Positions 15,648 through 23,896 of a stretch of 31,785 bases of DNA are shown one piece after another. This stretch comes from an uncultured bacterium (GTDB lineage Bacteria > Actinomycetota > Coriobacteriia > Coriobacteriales > Coriobacteriaceae). The stretch lies in contig CAJMMX010000021.1 in assembly GCA_905214615.1 (NCBI GenBank), forward strand, positions 1 through 31,785. The letters run 5' to 3'. The notes beneath the pieces were generated by a model. That model saw only the letters and a program-made list of their open reading frames with translations. It made no database searches and was not told the DNA's origin. The first letter of the stretch is position 1; each line of letters opens with the position of its first letter. The translations under genes and the position numbers were made by a program.

Positions 15648-15989
15648 ATGAATATTCAAATTTTCGGGACTAAGAAGTCCTTCGATACCAAGAAGGCCCA
15701 GCGTTATTTTAAGGAGCGCCGCATTAAGGTGCAGTTTATTGACCTTAAGGAAAAGGAGATGAGCAAGGGCGAGCTCACGAGCGTGATGCAGGCGGTTGGC
15801 GGCATCGACAAGCTGCTCAACCCCAAAGCCAAGGACGAGGAGACGCTCGCACTCATCCAGCACCTCACCCCCAGCCAGCGCTTTGATAAGCTGCTCGAGA
15901 ACCAGCAGGTTCTGGCCGAGCCCATCGTGCGCAACGGCAAAAAGGCCACCGTCGGCTATTGCCCCGATGTGTGGGGAGCCTGGGAGTAG
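15648..15989 (+). CDS. ArsC/Spx/YffB-fold protein lacking the active-site cysteine
   Basis: A 113-residue thioredoxin-fold protein of the arsenate reductase/Spx/YffB family (COG1393-type). The N-terminal IFGTKKSFDTKKAQRYFKER and VQFIDLKEKEMSKGEL follow the family, but the residue aligned with the catalytic or redox Cys (as in KNCDT) is Ser11. The only cysteine is in VGYCPDVW near the C terminus. Thus it is unlikely to be an active arsenate reductase; a binding or regulatory role like Spx is possible. The family's cis-Pro region is PIVRNGKKATVGY. It follows the flavoprotein gene by 17 bp with only a weak ribosome binding site. Confidence 0.82.
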   Translation: MNIQIFGTKKSFDTKKAQRYFKERRIKVQFIDLKEKEMSKGELTSVMQAVGGIDKLLNPKAKDEETLALIQHLTPSQRFDKLLENQQVLAEPIVRNGKKATVGYCPDVWGAWE

Positions 15990-16075
15990 CCTGTGTTATT
16001 TGTCGGCGCGTGGGTATAAGAGCAGGCGTTTGGCATAAGATTCAACTGTAAGCCATGTCTAACAAAGGAGGGCAC

Positions 16076-17206
16076 ATGCCCAACAAACCCGTGAAGATCA
16101 TCATGCTTACCGGATACCTCGGTGCCGGCAAGACCACACTGCTCAACCACATCCTCGCTAACGACGGCGGCATCCGCGCCGCCGTGATCGTCAACGATAT
16201 CGGCGAGATCAACGTCGACGCCAGCCTCATCGCCGACGGCGGCCTTTCCGAGACCGACGACCTCATCCCGCTCACCAACGGCTGCATCTGCTGCACGCTT
16301 TCGGACGACCTTGCCAACCAGCTGCAGGGCATCGCCGATTCGGGCAAGTTCGACTACATCATCATCGAGGCCTCGGGTATCTGCGAGCCTATCCCCATCG
16401 CCTACACCATCTCAAGCTTCTGCGACGAGGCCAAGGTGGGCGGCCAGCCCAAGCTTGCACTCGACAACATCGTGGCCGTGGTCGATTGCGCCCGCATGTA
16501 CGACGAGTTCAACGGCGGTCGCGACCTGCTGGCCGAGGATATCGACGAGGACGACATCGAGAGCCTGCTCATCCAGCAGATCGAGTTCTGCTCCACGCTG
16601 ATCCTCAACAAGACCGATACCGTGAGCCCTGAGCAGATCGCCGAGCTCAAGGCTATCGTGCGCAGCCTGCAGAAGGACGCCGTGATTGTCGAGGCCCAAA
16701 ACGGCGAGGTCCCCATGGAGGAGCTGCTCGACACCGACCGCTTCGACTTTATGCGCGCCTACAACTCCGCCGCCTGGATCGAGGCCATGGAGCATCCCGA
16801 GGAGCACGACGACCCCGAGGTGCTCGAGTACGACATCGAGACCTTTGTGTACTCGCGCCGCAAGCCGTTTGACCTGCAGAAGTTCACCGATTTTGTTGAG
16901 CAGGAGTGGCCCGACGAGGTCATCCGCGTCAAGGGTCCGCTGTGGCAGACCGGCGATCCGGACATGTGCTACATGTTCGAGCAGGCCGGCCACCAAATGC
17001 GCCTGATGGAGAACGGTCTGTTCGTTGACTCCGCGCCCGAGGGCGAGAAGCAGAAGATCATCGACGAGAACCCCGAGATCATGCAGATTTGGGACGACGA
17101 GACGGGCGACCGCATGACGAGCCTGTGCATCATCGGCCGTCACATGGACAAGGATGCGCTCATCGCCTCCCTCGATGCCTGCCTGACCGACTGGCACCGC
17201 GCCTAG
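16076..17206 (+). CDS. CobW/G3E-family GTPase (putative metallochaperone)
   Basis: A 376-residue P-loop GTPase of the COG0523/CobW group. Walker A is GYLGAGKTT at 13-21, the metal-binding CxCC motif is CICC at 70-73 in the usual NGCICCTL context, and the guanine-specificity motif is NKTD at 178-181. The acidic loop EDIDEDDIE at about 154-162 and a C-terminal CobW_C domain follow (IRVKGPLWQTGDPD). Members deliver zinc or other metals to target proteins in the cytoplasm, or help make cobalamin; no cob or zur genes are nearby, so the metal is unknown. The start at 16076 has AAAGGAGG at good spacing; ATG at 16055 lies upstream of that site and is less likely. A strong terminator follows. Confidence 0.9.
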   Translation: MPNKPVKIIMLTGYLGAGKTTLLNHILANDGGIRAAVIVNDIGEINVDASLIADGGLSETDDLIPLTNGCICCTLSDDLANQLQGIADSGKFDYIIIEASGICEPIPIAYTISSFCDEAKVGGQPKLALDNIVAVVDCARMYDEFNGGRDLLAEDIDEDDIESLLIQQIEFCSTLILNKTDTVSPEQIAELKAIVRSLQKDAVIVEAQNGEVPMEELLDTDRFDFMRAYNSAAWIEAMEHPEEHDDPEVLEYDIETFVYSRRKPFDLQKFTDFVEQEWPDEVIRVKGPLWQTGDPDMCYMFEQAGHQMRLMENGLFVDSAPEGEKQKIIDENPEIMQIWDDETGDRMTSLCIIGRHMDKDALIASLDACLTDWHRA

Positions 17207-17245
17207 ATTTATCCAAGCGGGCATTTTTCCGCCTACGTAACCGCC

Positions 17246-17280
17246 AAACCACCACGAAGGTGCCCTTCGTGGTGGTTTTT
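17246..17280 (+). terminator. Rho-independent terminator after the CobW-type gene
   Basis: Perfect 15-bp arms AAACCACCACGAAGG (17246-17260) and its complement (17264-17278) with a TGC loop are followed by a T tract. Confidence 0.92.
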
Positions 17281-17301
17281 CGTTCTGAGCCAAGGAGATT
17301 C

Positions 17302-17901
17302 ATGTTCAACATTGTGCTGTATGCGCCCGAGATTCCGGCCAATACGGGCAATATCGGCCGCACCTGCGTGGTTACCGGCGCCCGCCTGCATCTGGTGGAG
17401 CCGCTGGGGTTTTCGCTCGACGACAAGACGGTGCGTCGCGCCGGCCTGGGCTACTGGCAAAATTTGGACGTGACGACCTATGCCGGCTGGGAGGATTTCC
17501 TTGCGCGCAACGGCCTCTCCCCCGCCGACGAACGCCTGCATCTGCTGACCAAAAAGGCGCGCCGCACCTATGCGCAAAGTACCTACCGCGACGGTGACTT
17601 TTTGGTCTTTGGCAGCGAGAGCTCGGGGATTCCCGAGCCACTGCTTGCCGCGGCGCCCGAGCGCTGCGAGCGCATCCCCATGTTGCGCGATTGCGACTCG
17701 CTCGAAAACGCCGACGCCTGGGAGGCCCACGAGGAGTCGCTCGGGCATACCGAGGACAGCCACGAAGCCATCCTTCGACAGGATATCTGCGGCAACTTCG
17801 TCAATCCGGACGACTACCGCATCAGCGCACTCAACCTCTCCAACAGCGCCGCCATCGTCCTCTACGAGGCTCTGCGCCAAACAGGCTTTCTGGGAATGTG
17901 A
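17302..17901 (+). CDS. trmL: tRNA (cytidine/uridine-2'-O-)-methyltransferase TrmL-like
   Basis: A 199-residue SPOUT-class enzyme that uses SAM to methylate the 2'-O of the wobble base 34 in tRNA-Leu. The N terminus NIVLYAPEIPANTGNIGRTC and the knot motifs FGSESSGIP (103-111) and LNLSNSAAIVLYEALRQ (178-193) are diagnostic. TrmL is usually near 155-165 residues. Here an acidic insert of about 40 residues (roughly 132-172) separates RIPML from the LNLSNS motif, where the family normally has a short MRPxxRS link. AAGGAG at 17292-17297 sets the start; the frame is open upstream through the terminator. The last two codons, ATG TGA, are part of the 31-bp palindrome that follows. Confidence 0.93.
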   Translation: MFNIVLYAPEIPANTGNIGRTCVVTGARLHLVEPLGFSLDDKTVRRAGLGYWQNLDVTTYAGWEDFLARNGLSPADERLHLLTKKARRTYAQSTYRDGDFLVFGSESSGIPEPLLAAAPERCERIPMLRDCDSLENADAWEAHEESLGHTEDSHEAILRQDICGNFVNPDDYRISALNLSNSAAIVLYEALRQTGFLGM

Positions 17902-17926
17902 CAAAGGGACGGTCCCTTTGTCACAT
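17896..17926. repeat. 31-bp near-perfect palindrome, family B, copy 1
   Basis: The arm ATGTGACAAAGGGAC (17896-17910) and its exact complement (17912-17926) flank a single G. It holds the last codon and stop of trmL and ends 4 bp before the uvrA-like stop at 17931. It may act as a terminator hairpin for both convergent genes, but it is also a repeat: a related copy lies at 21623-21655. Confidence 0.9.
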
Positions 17927-17930
17927 TCGG

Positions 17931-20411
17931 TTATAGGTAGCGGCCGGTGATGCTTGCGGGGCATGCCACGATGTCGCCCGGCGTGCCGACGCAGACGATT
18001 TGCCCGCCTGCGTCGCCACCACCTGGGCCCATGTCGATTGCGTAATCGGCGTTACGGATAAGGTCGAGGTCGTGCTCGATTACGACGACTGTGGCGCCCT
18101 TGGCAACGAGGCCGTCGAACACACTCAGCAGCACCTGAACATCGAGCGGGTGCAGGCCAATTGTGGGTTCGTCGAACACGAATACGGCATCATCCTGCAC
18201 GCGGCCCATCTCGCTCGCGAGCTTAAGGCGCTGCGCCTCGCCGCCCGAAAGCGCCGGCGTGGGCTCGCCGAGCGTGAGATAACCCAAGCCCAGGTCGTGC
18301 AGGGTCTGTAAGCGCGCCTGAACTTTCTTGAGCCCCACCGTAGCGTCGAGGGCCTCGTCCACACTTATGTCCATGAGCTGCGGCAACGTAAGCAGGCTCC
18401 CGTCCTTGCCCTCGCGATGGATATGCGAGGCCGCGTCTGCATAGCGTGAGCCGCGACATGACGGGCAGACGATCTCGACATCGGGCAAAAATTGCACGTC
18501 GAGCGATATCGAACCCGTGCCATCGCACGTAGGGCAGCGCAAGGCGCCGGTGTTGTAGCTAAATGCGCCCGCCTTGTAGCCAGCTGCCTTGGCCTCGGGC
18601 GTACGGGCGAAGGCGCGACGCAGCTCGTCATGGATGTCGGCATAAGTCGCCACCGTCGAGCGCACGTTGGCGCCGATGGGCGTAGCGTCAATCAGGTTGG
18701 CGCGTGCGATGCCCTCGGCATCGATCCAGCGCACATGGCTTGGCAGGCGCTCGCCAGTTGCCTGAGCCTTGAGCGCCGGGATGAGCGTCTCGAGCACCAA
18801 CGTCGTCTTACCCGAACCCGAAACGCCCGTCACCGCGACGAGACGACCGCGCGGTATATCGACTTCGAGCGGTTTGACGGTATGGATGGCATCGGTCGCC
18901 ATGCGGATATGGCCCTGGTCGAACATTTCGTCGTCAGCCACCTGCGGCCGCAAGCGCTTGGGCTCCGAGCGCAAAAACGGGGCGATGCGGCTGTCCTGCG
19001 ATTGCTCGACCTCATCCACCGTACCGGCGGCGATCACATTACCGCCGCCCGCTCCGGCAACGGGGCCCATCTCGACCAGATAATCGGCTTCCGCCAATAC
19101 GCGCGTGTCGTGGTCGACAACGACCACGGTGTTGCCGTCATCCACCAGATCGCGCATTACGCCTACCAAGCCGTCAACATTGGCAGGATGCAAGCCGATC
19201 GAGGGCTCGTCGAGCACATACAGCACGCCCGTCGAGCGGTTGCGCACCACGCGGGCAAGCTGCACGCGCTGGCGCTCACCCGTGGAGAGCGTAGCACCGG
19301 CGCGGTCGAGCGAGAGGTAATCGAGCCCCAGGTCGACCAGGCGACGAGCCGCGCTCAAAAACGAATCGCAGATATCCGCTGCCATGGGCTGCATCTCGGC
19401 CGGCAAGGATGCGGGCACCCCGCGCACCCACTCAATCGCCTCGCCCAATGTCATGGCCGCGGCCTGCGCCAGATTGATACCGCGCACCTGGGGATGGCGT
19501 GCGGCCTCGGAGAGACGCGTGCCGCCACAGTCACGGCATGGCCCCTCGCGCAAAAAGCGCGCCACGCGCTTGAGGCCCTTGTCGTCCTTAACCTTGGCGA
19601 GCGCATTCTCGACGGTATAGACAGCGTTGTAATAGGTAAAATCGAGCGGCGTGGCGCCCTCGCCGTTTTTGGGAACGTAGAGAATGTGCTTTTTAACCGC
19701 CGGACCGTGGAACACGATGCCGCGCTCTTGAGGCGTGAGCTGGTTAAACGGCACGTCGGTGCGCACGCCCATCTCGCCGGCTACCTGCTTCATCAGATCC
19801 CACATGAGCGTACCCCAGGGAAGCACCGCGCCTTCGTTGATGGTCTTTGACTCGTCGGGCACCAGGCTCGCTTCGTCCACCTCGCGCATGACACCGGTGC
19901 CGCCGCAGGTAGGGCACGCACCGCCGCTGTTAAAGGCAAGGTCCTCGGCACTCGGCGCGTAGAACTCGCGGCCGCATGCGGGGCACGTGAGCGACAGGCC
20001 CGCAGCCACGTTAAGGCTCGGCTCCACACGCGCCCCGCAATGTGGGCACACGTGATGGGCACAGCGGCTAAAGAGCAAACGCAGACTGTTGTTGAGCTCG
20101 GTCATGGTACCAAAGGTCGAGCGCACGCCTGGCACACTGGGACGCTGATGCAACGCGAGTGCCGCCGGTACGTGCAATACCTCGTCCACCTGGGCGTGCT
20201 CGGCCTGCGTCAGGCGACGTCGAGTATAGGTGCTGAGCGCCTCCAGGTAACGGCGCGAGCCCTCGGCATAAAGAACTCCCAGCGCCAGCGAGCTCTTGCC
20301 CGAGCCCGACACGCCGGCAATGCCCACGAGCCTCCCCAGCGGAATATCGATATCGATGTCCTTGAGATTGTGGACACGTGCACCGCGCACCTCGATAGCC
20401 TGCGGGCTCAT
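17931..20411 (-). CDS. UvrA-like ABC ATPase lacking the UvrB-binding region (UvrA2 type)
   Basis: An 826-residue twin-ABC DNA-damage-sensor-like protein, against about 940 for standard UvrA. First ATPase: Walker A GVSGSGKS 33-40, signature LSTGE 375-379 (standard LSGGE), Walker B VLYVLDEPS 396-404. Second: GVSGSGKT 529-536, LSGGE 721-725, FVFDEPT 744-750. Zinc cysteines are present at 122/125/143/146 and 626/629/649/652, with further CxxC pairs at 166/169 and 292/295. Between the first zinc pair and FNSGGACPTC the long UvrB-binding insert of UvrA is absent, as in UvrA2/DrrC-type proteins linked to drug or damage tolerance. The ATG at 20411 has a GGA site; ATG at 20444 overlaps the upstream ATPase stop and is an alternative. 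It is the last gene of the ATPase unit. Confidence 0.9.
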   Translation of the reverse strand: MSPQAIEVRGARVHNLKDIDIDIPLGRLVGIAGVSGSGKSSLALGVLYAEGSRRYLEALSTYTRRRLTQAEHAQVDEVLHVPAALALHQRPSVPGVRSTFGTMTELNNSLRLLFSRCAHHVCPHCGARVEPSLNVAAGLSLTCPACGREFYAPSAEDLAFNSGGACPTCGGTGVMREVDEASLVPDESKTINEGAVLPWGTLMWDLMKQVAGEMGVRTDVPFNQLTPQERGIVFHGPAVKKHILYVPKNGEGATPLDFTYYNAVYTVENALAKVKDDKGLKRVARFLREGPCRDCGGTRLSEAARHPQVRGINLAQAAAMTLGEAIEWVRGVPASLPAEMQPMAADICDSFLSAARRLVDLGLDYLSLDRAGATLSTGERQRVQLARVVRNRSTGVLYVLDEPSIGLHPANVDGLVGVMRDLVDDGNTVVVVDHDTRVLAEADYLVEMGPVAGAGGGNVIAAGTVDEVEQSQDSRIAPFLRSEPKRLRPQVADDEMFDQGHIRMATDAIHTVKPLEVDIPRGRLVAVTGVSGSGKTTLVLETLIPALKAQATGERLPSHVRWIDAEGIARANLIDATPIGANVRSTVATYADIHDELRRAFARTPEAKAAGYKAGAFSYNTGALRCPTCDGTGSISLDVQFLPDVEIVCPSCRGSRYADAASHIHREGKDGSLLTLPQLMDISVDEALDATVGLKKVQARLQTLHDLGLGYLTLGEPTPALSGGEAQRLKLASEMGRVQDDAVFVFDEPTIGLHPLDVQVLLSVFDGLVAKGATVVVIEHDLDLIRNADYAIDMGPGGGDAGGQIVCVGTPGDIVACPASITGRYL

Positions 20412-20436
20412 CTTCTGTTCCGTCACCTTTATCACC

Positions 20437-21555
20437 CTACTCATGCCATAAAACGCGGTCGCGGATATACTCGCCCAGCATGGGCACGGTAAACCGCACA
20501 AGGCCGTATCCGGCGGCCTCGATGACGCGCTCGCGAATCAGGCTTGCGCGATATTTACTCGCCCAGCTCTGGGTACGGTCGCAGCGCTCAATGATATCCG
20601 CCGTGCGCGTCGGCTTGTCCTCGTCAACCGCCATAGCCTCGATAAAGAGGCGCTGAGGGCTGCGCAGACCGTAATACAGAGGTGCGTCAACCGCTTCGTA
20701 GAACTCGGAGACGGCATCCGCATGGCCATTCTCGACATCGCGCCTTTCGATGACCTGCGAGCCACGCCGGACAGCAGACCGCCACATGTAATAGCCCACC
20801 AGCTGAACCATATAGGGATGCCCCATGCTCTTGCGCGCCGCAAGGTCCGCCGTCTCCGCGTCAACGTAAAGACCAGCGTCTTTGACCGTCTGGATATACG
20901 AATCGCGCACTTTGGGCAAAGATATTGCCCCCAACGTACGCTGCTGGGCACGCCGCAAAAACGTCACGCTCGGCTCTTCGAGCAGATCGTCAACCATACT
21001 GGGCAAGCCGGCGAACGCCAGCGCAAGACCGCGCTGGTCGCTATCGGGCAAGCCCGTGGCATCCTGGTCTCCGAGCACCTGCTGATAGAGGACGGCAAGA
21101 GCCGCCAGTTCCTCGATAGACACCGATTGTGCCTCGTCAATCGCAAACAAGACGCCCTTGCCCGGACCGAGCTTCTTGAGACGCTCGTTGACCAGCCCTC
21201 GCAATGTCTCGCCTTTTGCCCGCGCCGCCTCGACCGACATCCGGCCAAACGACGGTCCAAACTCCATTGACGTCACAACGGGTTTATTCGAGCGAAGCGC
21301 GTCGGCCAAGCGGTCGCACAAACCAAGCGAAGCGGAATCGGAGACAACCGCCCATCCGCGCTCGCTGGCTAGACGTTGCAGCTCCCGCAGGAGAACCGTT
21401 TTGCCATAGCCGCGGTTTCCCGTAATGAGCATGAGCCTGCCCGGCGCTCCGGCGCCGTTGTCGAGCCCTTCCTCAAAATCTTCGATGACCGACTCGCGAC
21501 CGATGAGTATCGGAGGCCGCTTACCAGCTGTGGGCTTAAAGGGATTTGGATTCAT
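20437..21555 (-). CDS. Orc1/Cdc6-like AAA-type ATPase
   Basis: A 372-residue P-loop ATPase with ILIGRESVIEDFEEGL near the N terminus, Walker A GNRGYGKT at 46-53 and Walker B VLFAIDEAQ at 135-143. The layout (IGRE box, AAA core, helical lid, then a C-terminal winged-helix-like segment with SLIRERVIEAAGYGLVRFTVPMLGEYI) is that of STAND/Orc1-Cdc6-type ATPases. The C-terminal part probably binds DNA. GAGGAGG before the start at 21555 is strong. It overlaps or nearly abuts the UvrA-like gene, so the two are very likely cotranscribed and may work together. Three 10-bp repeats lie in its promoter region. Its exact role (DNA loading, regulation, defence) is not known. Confidence 0.8.
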   Translation of the reverse strand: MNPNPFKPTAGKRPPILIGRESVIEDFEEGLDNGAGAPGRLMLITGNRGYGKTVLLRELQRLASERGWAVVSDSASLGLCDRLADALRSNKPVVTSMEFGPSFGRMSVEAARAKGETLRGLVNERLKKLGPGKGVLFAIDEAQSVSIEELAALAVLYQQVLGDQDATGLPDSDQRGLALAFAGLPSMVDDLLEEPSVTFLRRAQQRTLGAISLPKVRDSYIQTVKDAGLYVDAETADLAARKSMGHPYMVQLVGYYMWRSAVRRGSQVIERRDVENGHADAVSEFYEAVDAPLYYGLRSPQRLFIEAMAVDEDKPTRTADIIERCDRTQSWASKYRASLIRERVIEAAGYGLVRFTVPMLGEYIRDRVLWHE

Positions 21556-21590
21556 ATCGGCCTCCTCGGATTGGCAAACCCTGGTAACAG

Positions 21591-21620
21591 TTATACCAAC
21601 TTATACCGAGTTATACCAAT
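21591..21620. repeat. Three 10-bp direct repeats upstream of the ATPase gene (iterons/operator)
   Basis: TTATACCAAC, TTATACCGAG and TTATACCAAT lie head to tail with an exact 10-base period. On the minus strand they read as NTYGGTATAA. A promoter fit, TTGGTA (21619-21614) with an 18-base spacer to TATAAC (21595-21590), places them across the promoter of the ATPase gene. Repeats of one helical turn suggest cooperative binding on one face of the DNA, perhaps by the ATPase itself. Confidence 0.7.
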
Positions 21621-21622
21621 AG

Positions 21623-21655
21623 CATGTGACAAAGGAACTGCCCCTTTGTCACATG
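21623..21655. repeat. 33-bp palindromic repeat, family B, copy 2
   Basis: The arm CATGTGACAAAGG (21623-21635) and its exact complement (21643-21655) flank AACTGCC. It shares ATGTGACAAAGG with the copy at 17896. Read on the minus strand, its ATG TGA forms the last codon and stop of the TetM-like gene. It may terminate that gene just before the ATPase promoter. Confidence 0.88.
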
Positions 21656-23652
21656 TGGCCGAAAAACTCGGCGTCTGCTGCTCGCCAGGGGCGGAAGGTG
21701 GCGGGATCGACCTTTACGTGCGCCGCAGCGGGTGCGTCGTACCATTTGACCGTGTAGCCGGCGCCGTGGGCGCAAAAGACCGAGTCGGGCGTGTTGGGCA
21801 GATCGGCCTCGGGCTCGTAGGCGGCAGCCTCGATTACGCGCTCGCCATCATGGCAAGCCGCATAACCGGCGAACTCCAGGTACAGATGCCCGCGACCGCT
21901 CGTGTAGGCAGCCACCTCCAGCGCATAATCTTGCACCTCGGATGCCGGAACGCGACCCACAAGCTTCGCCCGGTCTCCCGCCATCGTCGGCGGCTCGTAC
22001 TCGGCACTCATGCGCGTGGCATCCGAGAGCGCCCGGCCCACGCACTCCCCCGGCACCTCGAGCTCAAAGCGATACCACGGCTCCAACAACACCGCCGCGC
22101 CGGCCTCGCGCGCCTGCATCAAACCCTGGCGAATCGCGCGGTACGTGGCCTGGCGAAAATCGCCGCCCTCGGTGTGTTTGGCATGCGCGCGGCCGCCCGC
22201 GAGCGTAATGCGCACATCGGTGATGGGCGAGCCCGTCAGCACGCCCAGGTGGTCGCGCTCCATAGCGTTGGTGAGTGCCAAACGCTGCCAGTTAAGATCG
22301 AGCTCGTCGGCCGAGGTCACGGTGCCAAACTGCACACCCGAACCCGCCGGCAACGGCTCCAGGCGCAGATGCACCTCGGCATAGTGGCGCAGCGGCTCAA
22401 AGTGGCCCACGCCCTCGACCGGCCGCGAAATAGTCTCCTTATAGAGAATGCCGCCGGGCTCAAACTCAATCGAAAGGTCAAAGCGATCGGCCAACACCCG
22501 CTGCACGACCTCGAGTTGCACGGCGCCCATCAACTGCAAGTGAATCTGCTCAAGATGCGTATTCCAGCTTACGCCGAGCATGGGGTCTTCGTCCGTCAGC
22601 TCAGCCAGCGCTTTAAACACCGCATGGACATCATGTTCGCCCGGGAGCACCGTATAGGTGAGGACCGGCGCAATGACGGGCGCATCGCACCCGGGCTCCG
22701 CACCCAAGGCATCCCCCGGGCGAACGTGCGCAAGACCCGTCACGGCACAAATACCGCCAGCGGCAACTTCCTGGGCAAGCTCGTACTTCTCTCCGTTATA
22801 GATGCGCACCTGATCGACCTTTTGCTCCCATGCCTCGGCGCCGGAACGCCCGTCAATCATCTGTTTGGCATGCAGTGTGCCGCCGGTCACTTTAACCCAA
22901 GCCAAGCGCTCGCCACGAACACCGCGGCTGACACGATAGACACGCGCGGCGAACTCCGGCGGCCACGCCTGCTCACGCATCAGCGTGCACATACCATCCA
23001 GCAGCTCGCCCACGCCCTGATCCTTGAGCGCCGAGCCGGCAAAGCAGGGAAAGAGCCTGCGCTCGGCAACCATGCGCGAAAGCGTTGCAACGGAAAGCTC
23101 ACCCGTCTCAAGAAACTCCTCGAGGGCTGCCTCGTCCAACGCGGCAGCGTCCTCCCAAGCGGCGCCGCCCGCCAGCAGTTCGTTCGCATCGAGGCAGCCC
23201 TCGGAAAGACGCTGCCCAAGTTGTGCCAGCAAAACATCGCGGCCGGGATTCTCCAAATCGATTTTGTTGATATAGATGAACGTCGGAATGTCATAGCGCG
23301 CAAGCAGGCGCCACAGGGTTTCGGTGTGCCCCTGCACGCCGTCGTTGGCACCTACCACCAAAATCGCGTAGTCGAGCGCACGCAACGTGCGCTCTGCCTC
23401 GGCCGAAAAATCCACGTGTCCGGGAGCGTCCACGAGCATGACGCGGGTATCACCGTGGTCGAACACGGCCTGCGACGAGAAAATCGTGATGCCGCGCTCG
23501 CGCTCGATGGCGTTGGTATCCAGGTGCGAGTCGCCATCGTCCACGCGGCCGCGCTTGCGAATGCGACCCGCGCAGAACAGCATGGCCTCGGCCAGTGTGG
23601 TCTTGCCGGCATCGACATGCGCCAAGATTCCAACGACCGCTTGCTTCGACAT
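21649..23652 (-). CDS. TetM/EF-G-like translation GTPase (ribosomal-protection family, divergent)
   Basis: A 667-residue cytoplasmic GTPase with the five-domain build of EF-G and Tet(M)-type ribosomal protection proteins. G1 is AHVDAGKT at 11-18, RGITI at 53-57, G3 DAPGH at 75-79 and G4 NKID at 129-132. Domain IV has HAKHTEGGDF at 490-499 where Tet(M) has YSPVSTPADF, the loop whose proline reaches the tetracycline site. The C terminus extends past Tet(M) with FCAHGAGYTVKW (626-637), as in chromosomal TetM-like factors of Clostridia. It is therefore more likely a translation factor of unknown duty than a proven tetracycline-resistance gene. AGAGGAGA precedes the start at 23652. The final ATG TGA comes from palindrome 21623-21655. 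Confidence 0.88.
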   Translation of the reverse strand: MSKQAVVGILAHVDAGKTTLAEAMLFCAGRIRKRGRVDDGDSHLDTNAIERERGITIFSSQAVFDHGDTRVMLVDAPGHVDFSAEAERTLRALDYAILVVGANDGVQGHTETLWRLLARYDIPTFIYINKIDLENPGRDVLLAQLGQRLSEGCLDANELLAGGAAWEDAAALDEAALEEFLETGELSVATLSRMVAERRLFPCFAGSALKDQGVGELLDGMCTLMREQAWPPEFAARVYRVSRGVRGERLAWVKVTGGTLHAKQMIDGRSGAEAWEQKVDQVRIYNGEKYELAQEVAAGGICAVTGLAHVRPGDALGAEPGCDAPVIAPVLTYTVLPGEHDVHAVFKALAELTDEDPMLGVSWNTHLEQIHLQLMGAVQLEVVQRVLADRFDLSIEFEPGGILYKETISRPVEGVGHFEPLRHYAEVHLRLEPLPAGSGVQFGTVTSADELDLNWQRLALTNAMERDHLGVLTGSPITDVRITLAGGRAHAKHTEGGDFRQATYRAIRQGLMQAREAGAAVLLEPWYRFELEVPGECVGRALSDATRMSAEYEPPTMAGDRAKLVGRVPASEVQDYALEVAAYTSGRGHLYLEFAGYAACHDGERVIEAAAYEPEADLPNTPDSVFCAHGAGYTVKWYDAPAAAHVKVDPATFRPWRAADAEFFGHM

Positions 23653-23896
23653 GGCTCTCCTCTTATTGCAAGCCCGTCGCACTCGGCAACGGGCATCCTC
23701 GTTCCACACTGGATGATACAATTTACGGGCCGGCGGGCGAAGCGGGCCCTATCCCCCGACCAAGCTCATCGCCCTGCGTTGCCGCGCGGCGATTTTCGTA
23801 GGTTCGCGCCTTACGAAAGCCGGCACCTCCCCTTTTGTCTGCCCGGTCTCATCTGAGGCGGTAACAATGCGAGTCCCACAACGACGCGTTTTACCA

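Noticed and set aside
15648..15989. Annotation as an active arsenate reductase
   Set aside because: The catalytic Cys is Ser and no ars operon genes are nearby.
18492..19850. Long plus-strand open frame opposite the UvrA-like gene
   Set aside because: Antisense shadow caused by G/C-rich third positions; the minus strand encodes the Walker and zinc motifs.
21649..23652. Annotation as a tetracycline-resistance gene
   Set aside because: The drug-displacing loop of Tet(M) is not conserved and there are no mobile-element signs around it.
21376..23856. Very long plus-strand open frame opposite the TetM-like gene
   Set aside because: It is the antisense shadow of a high-GC gene with clear GTPase motifs on the minus strand; its translation is Arg/His/Gln-rich and matches nothing.
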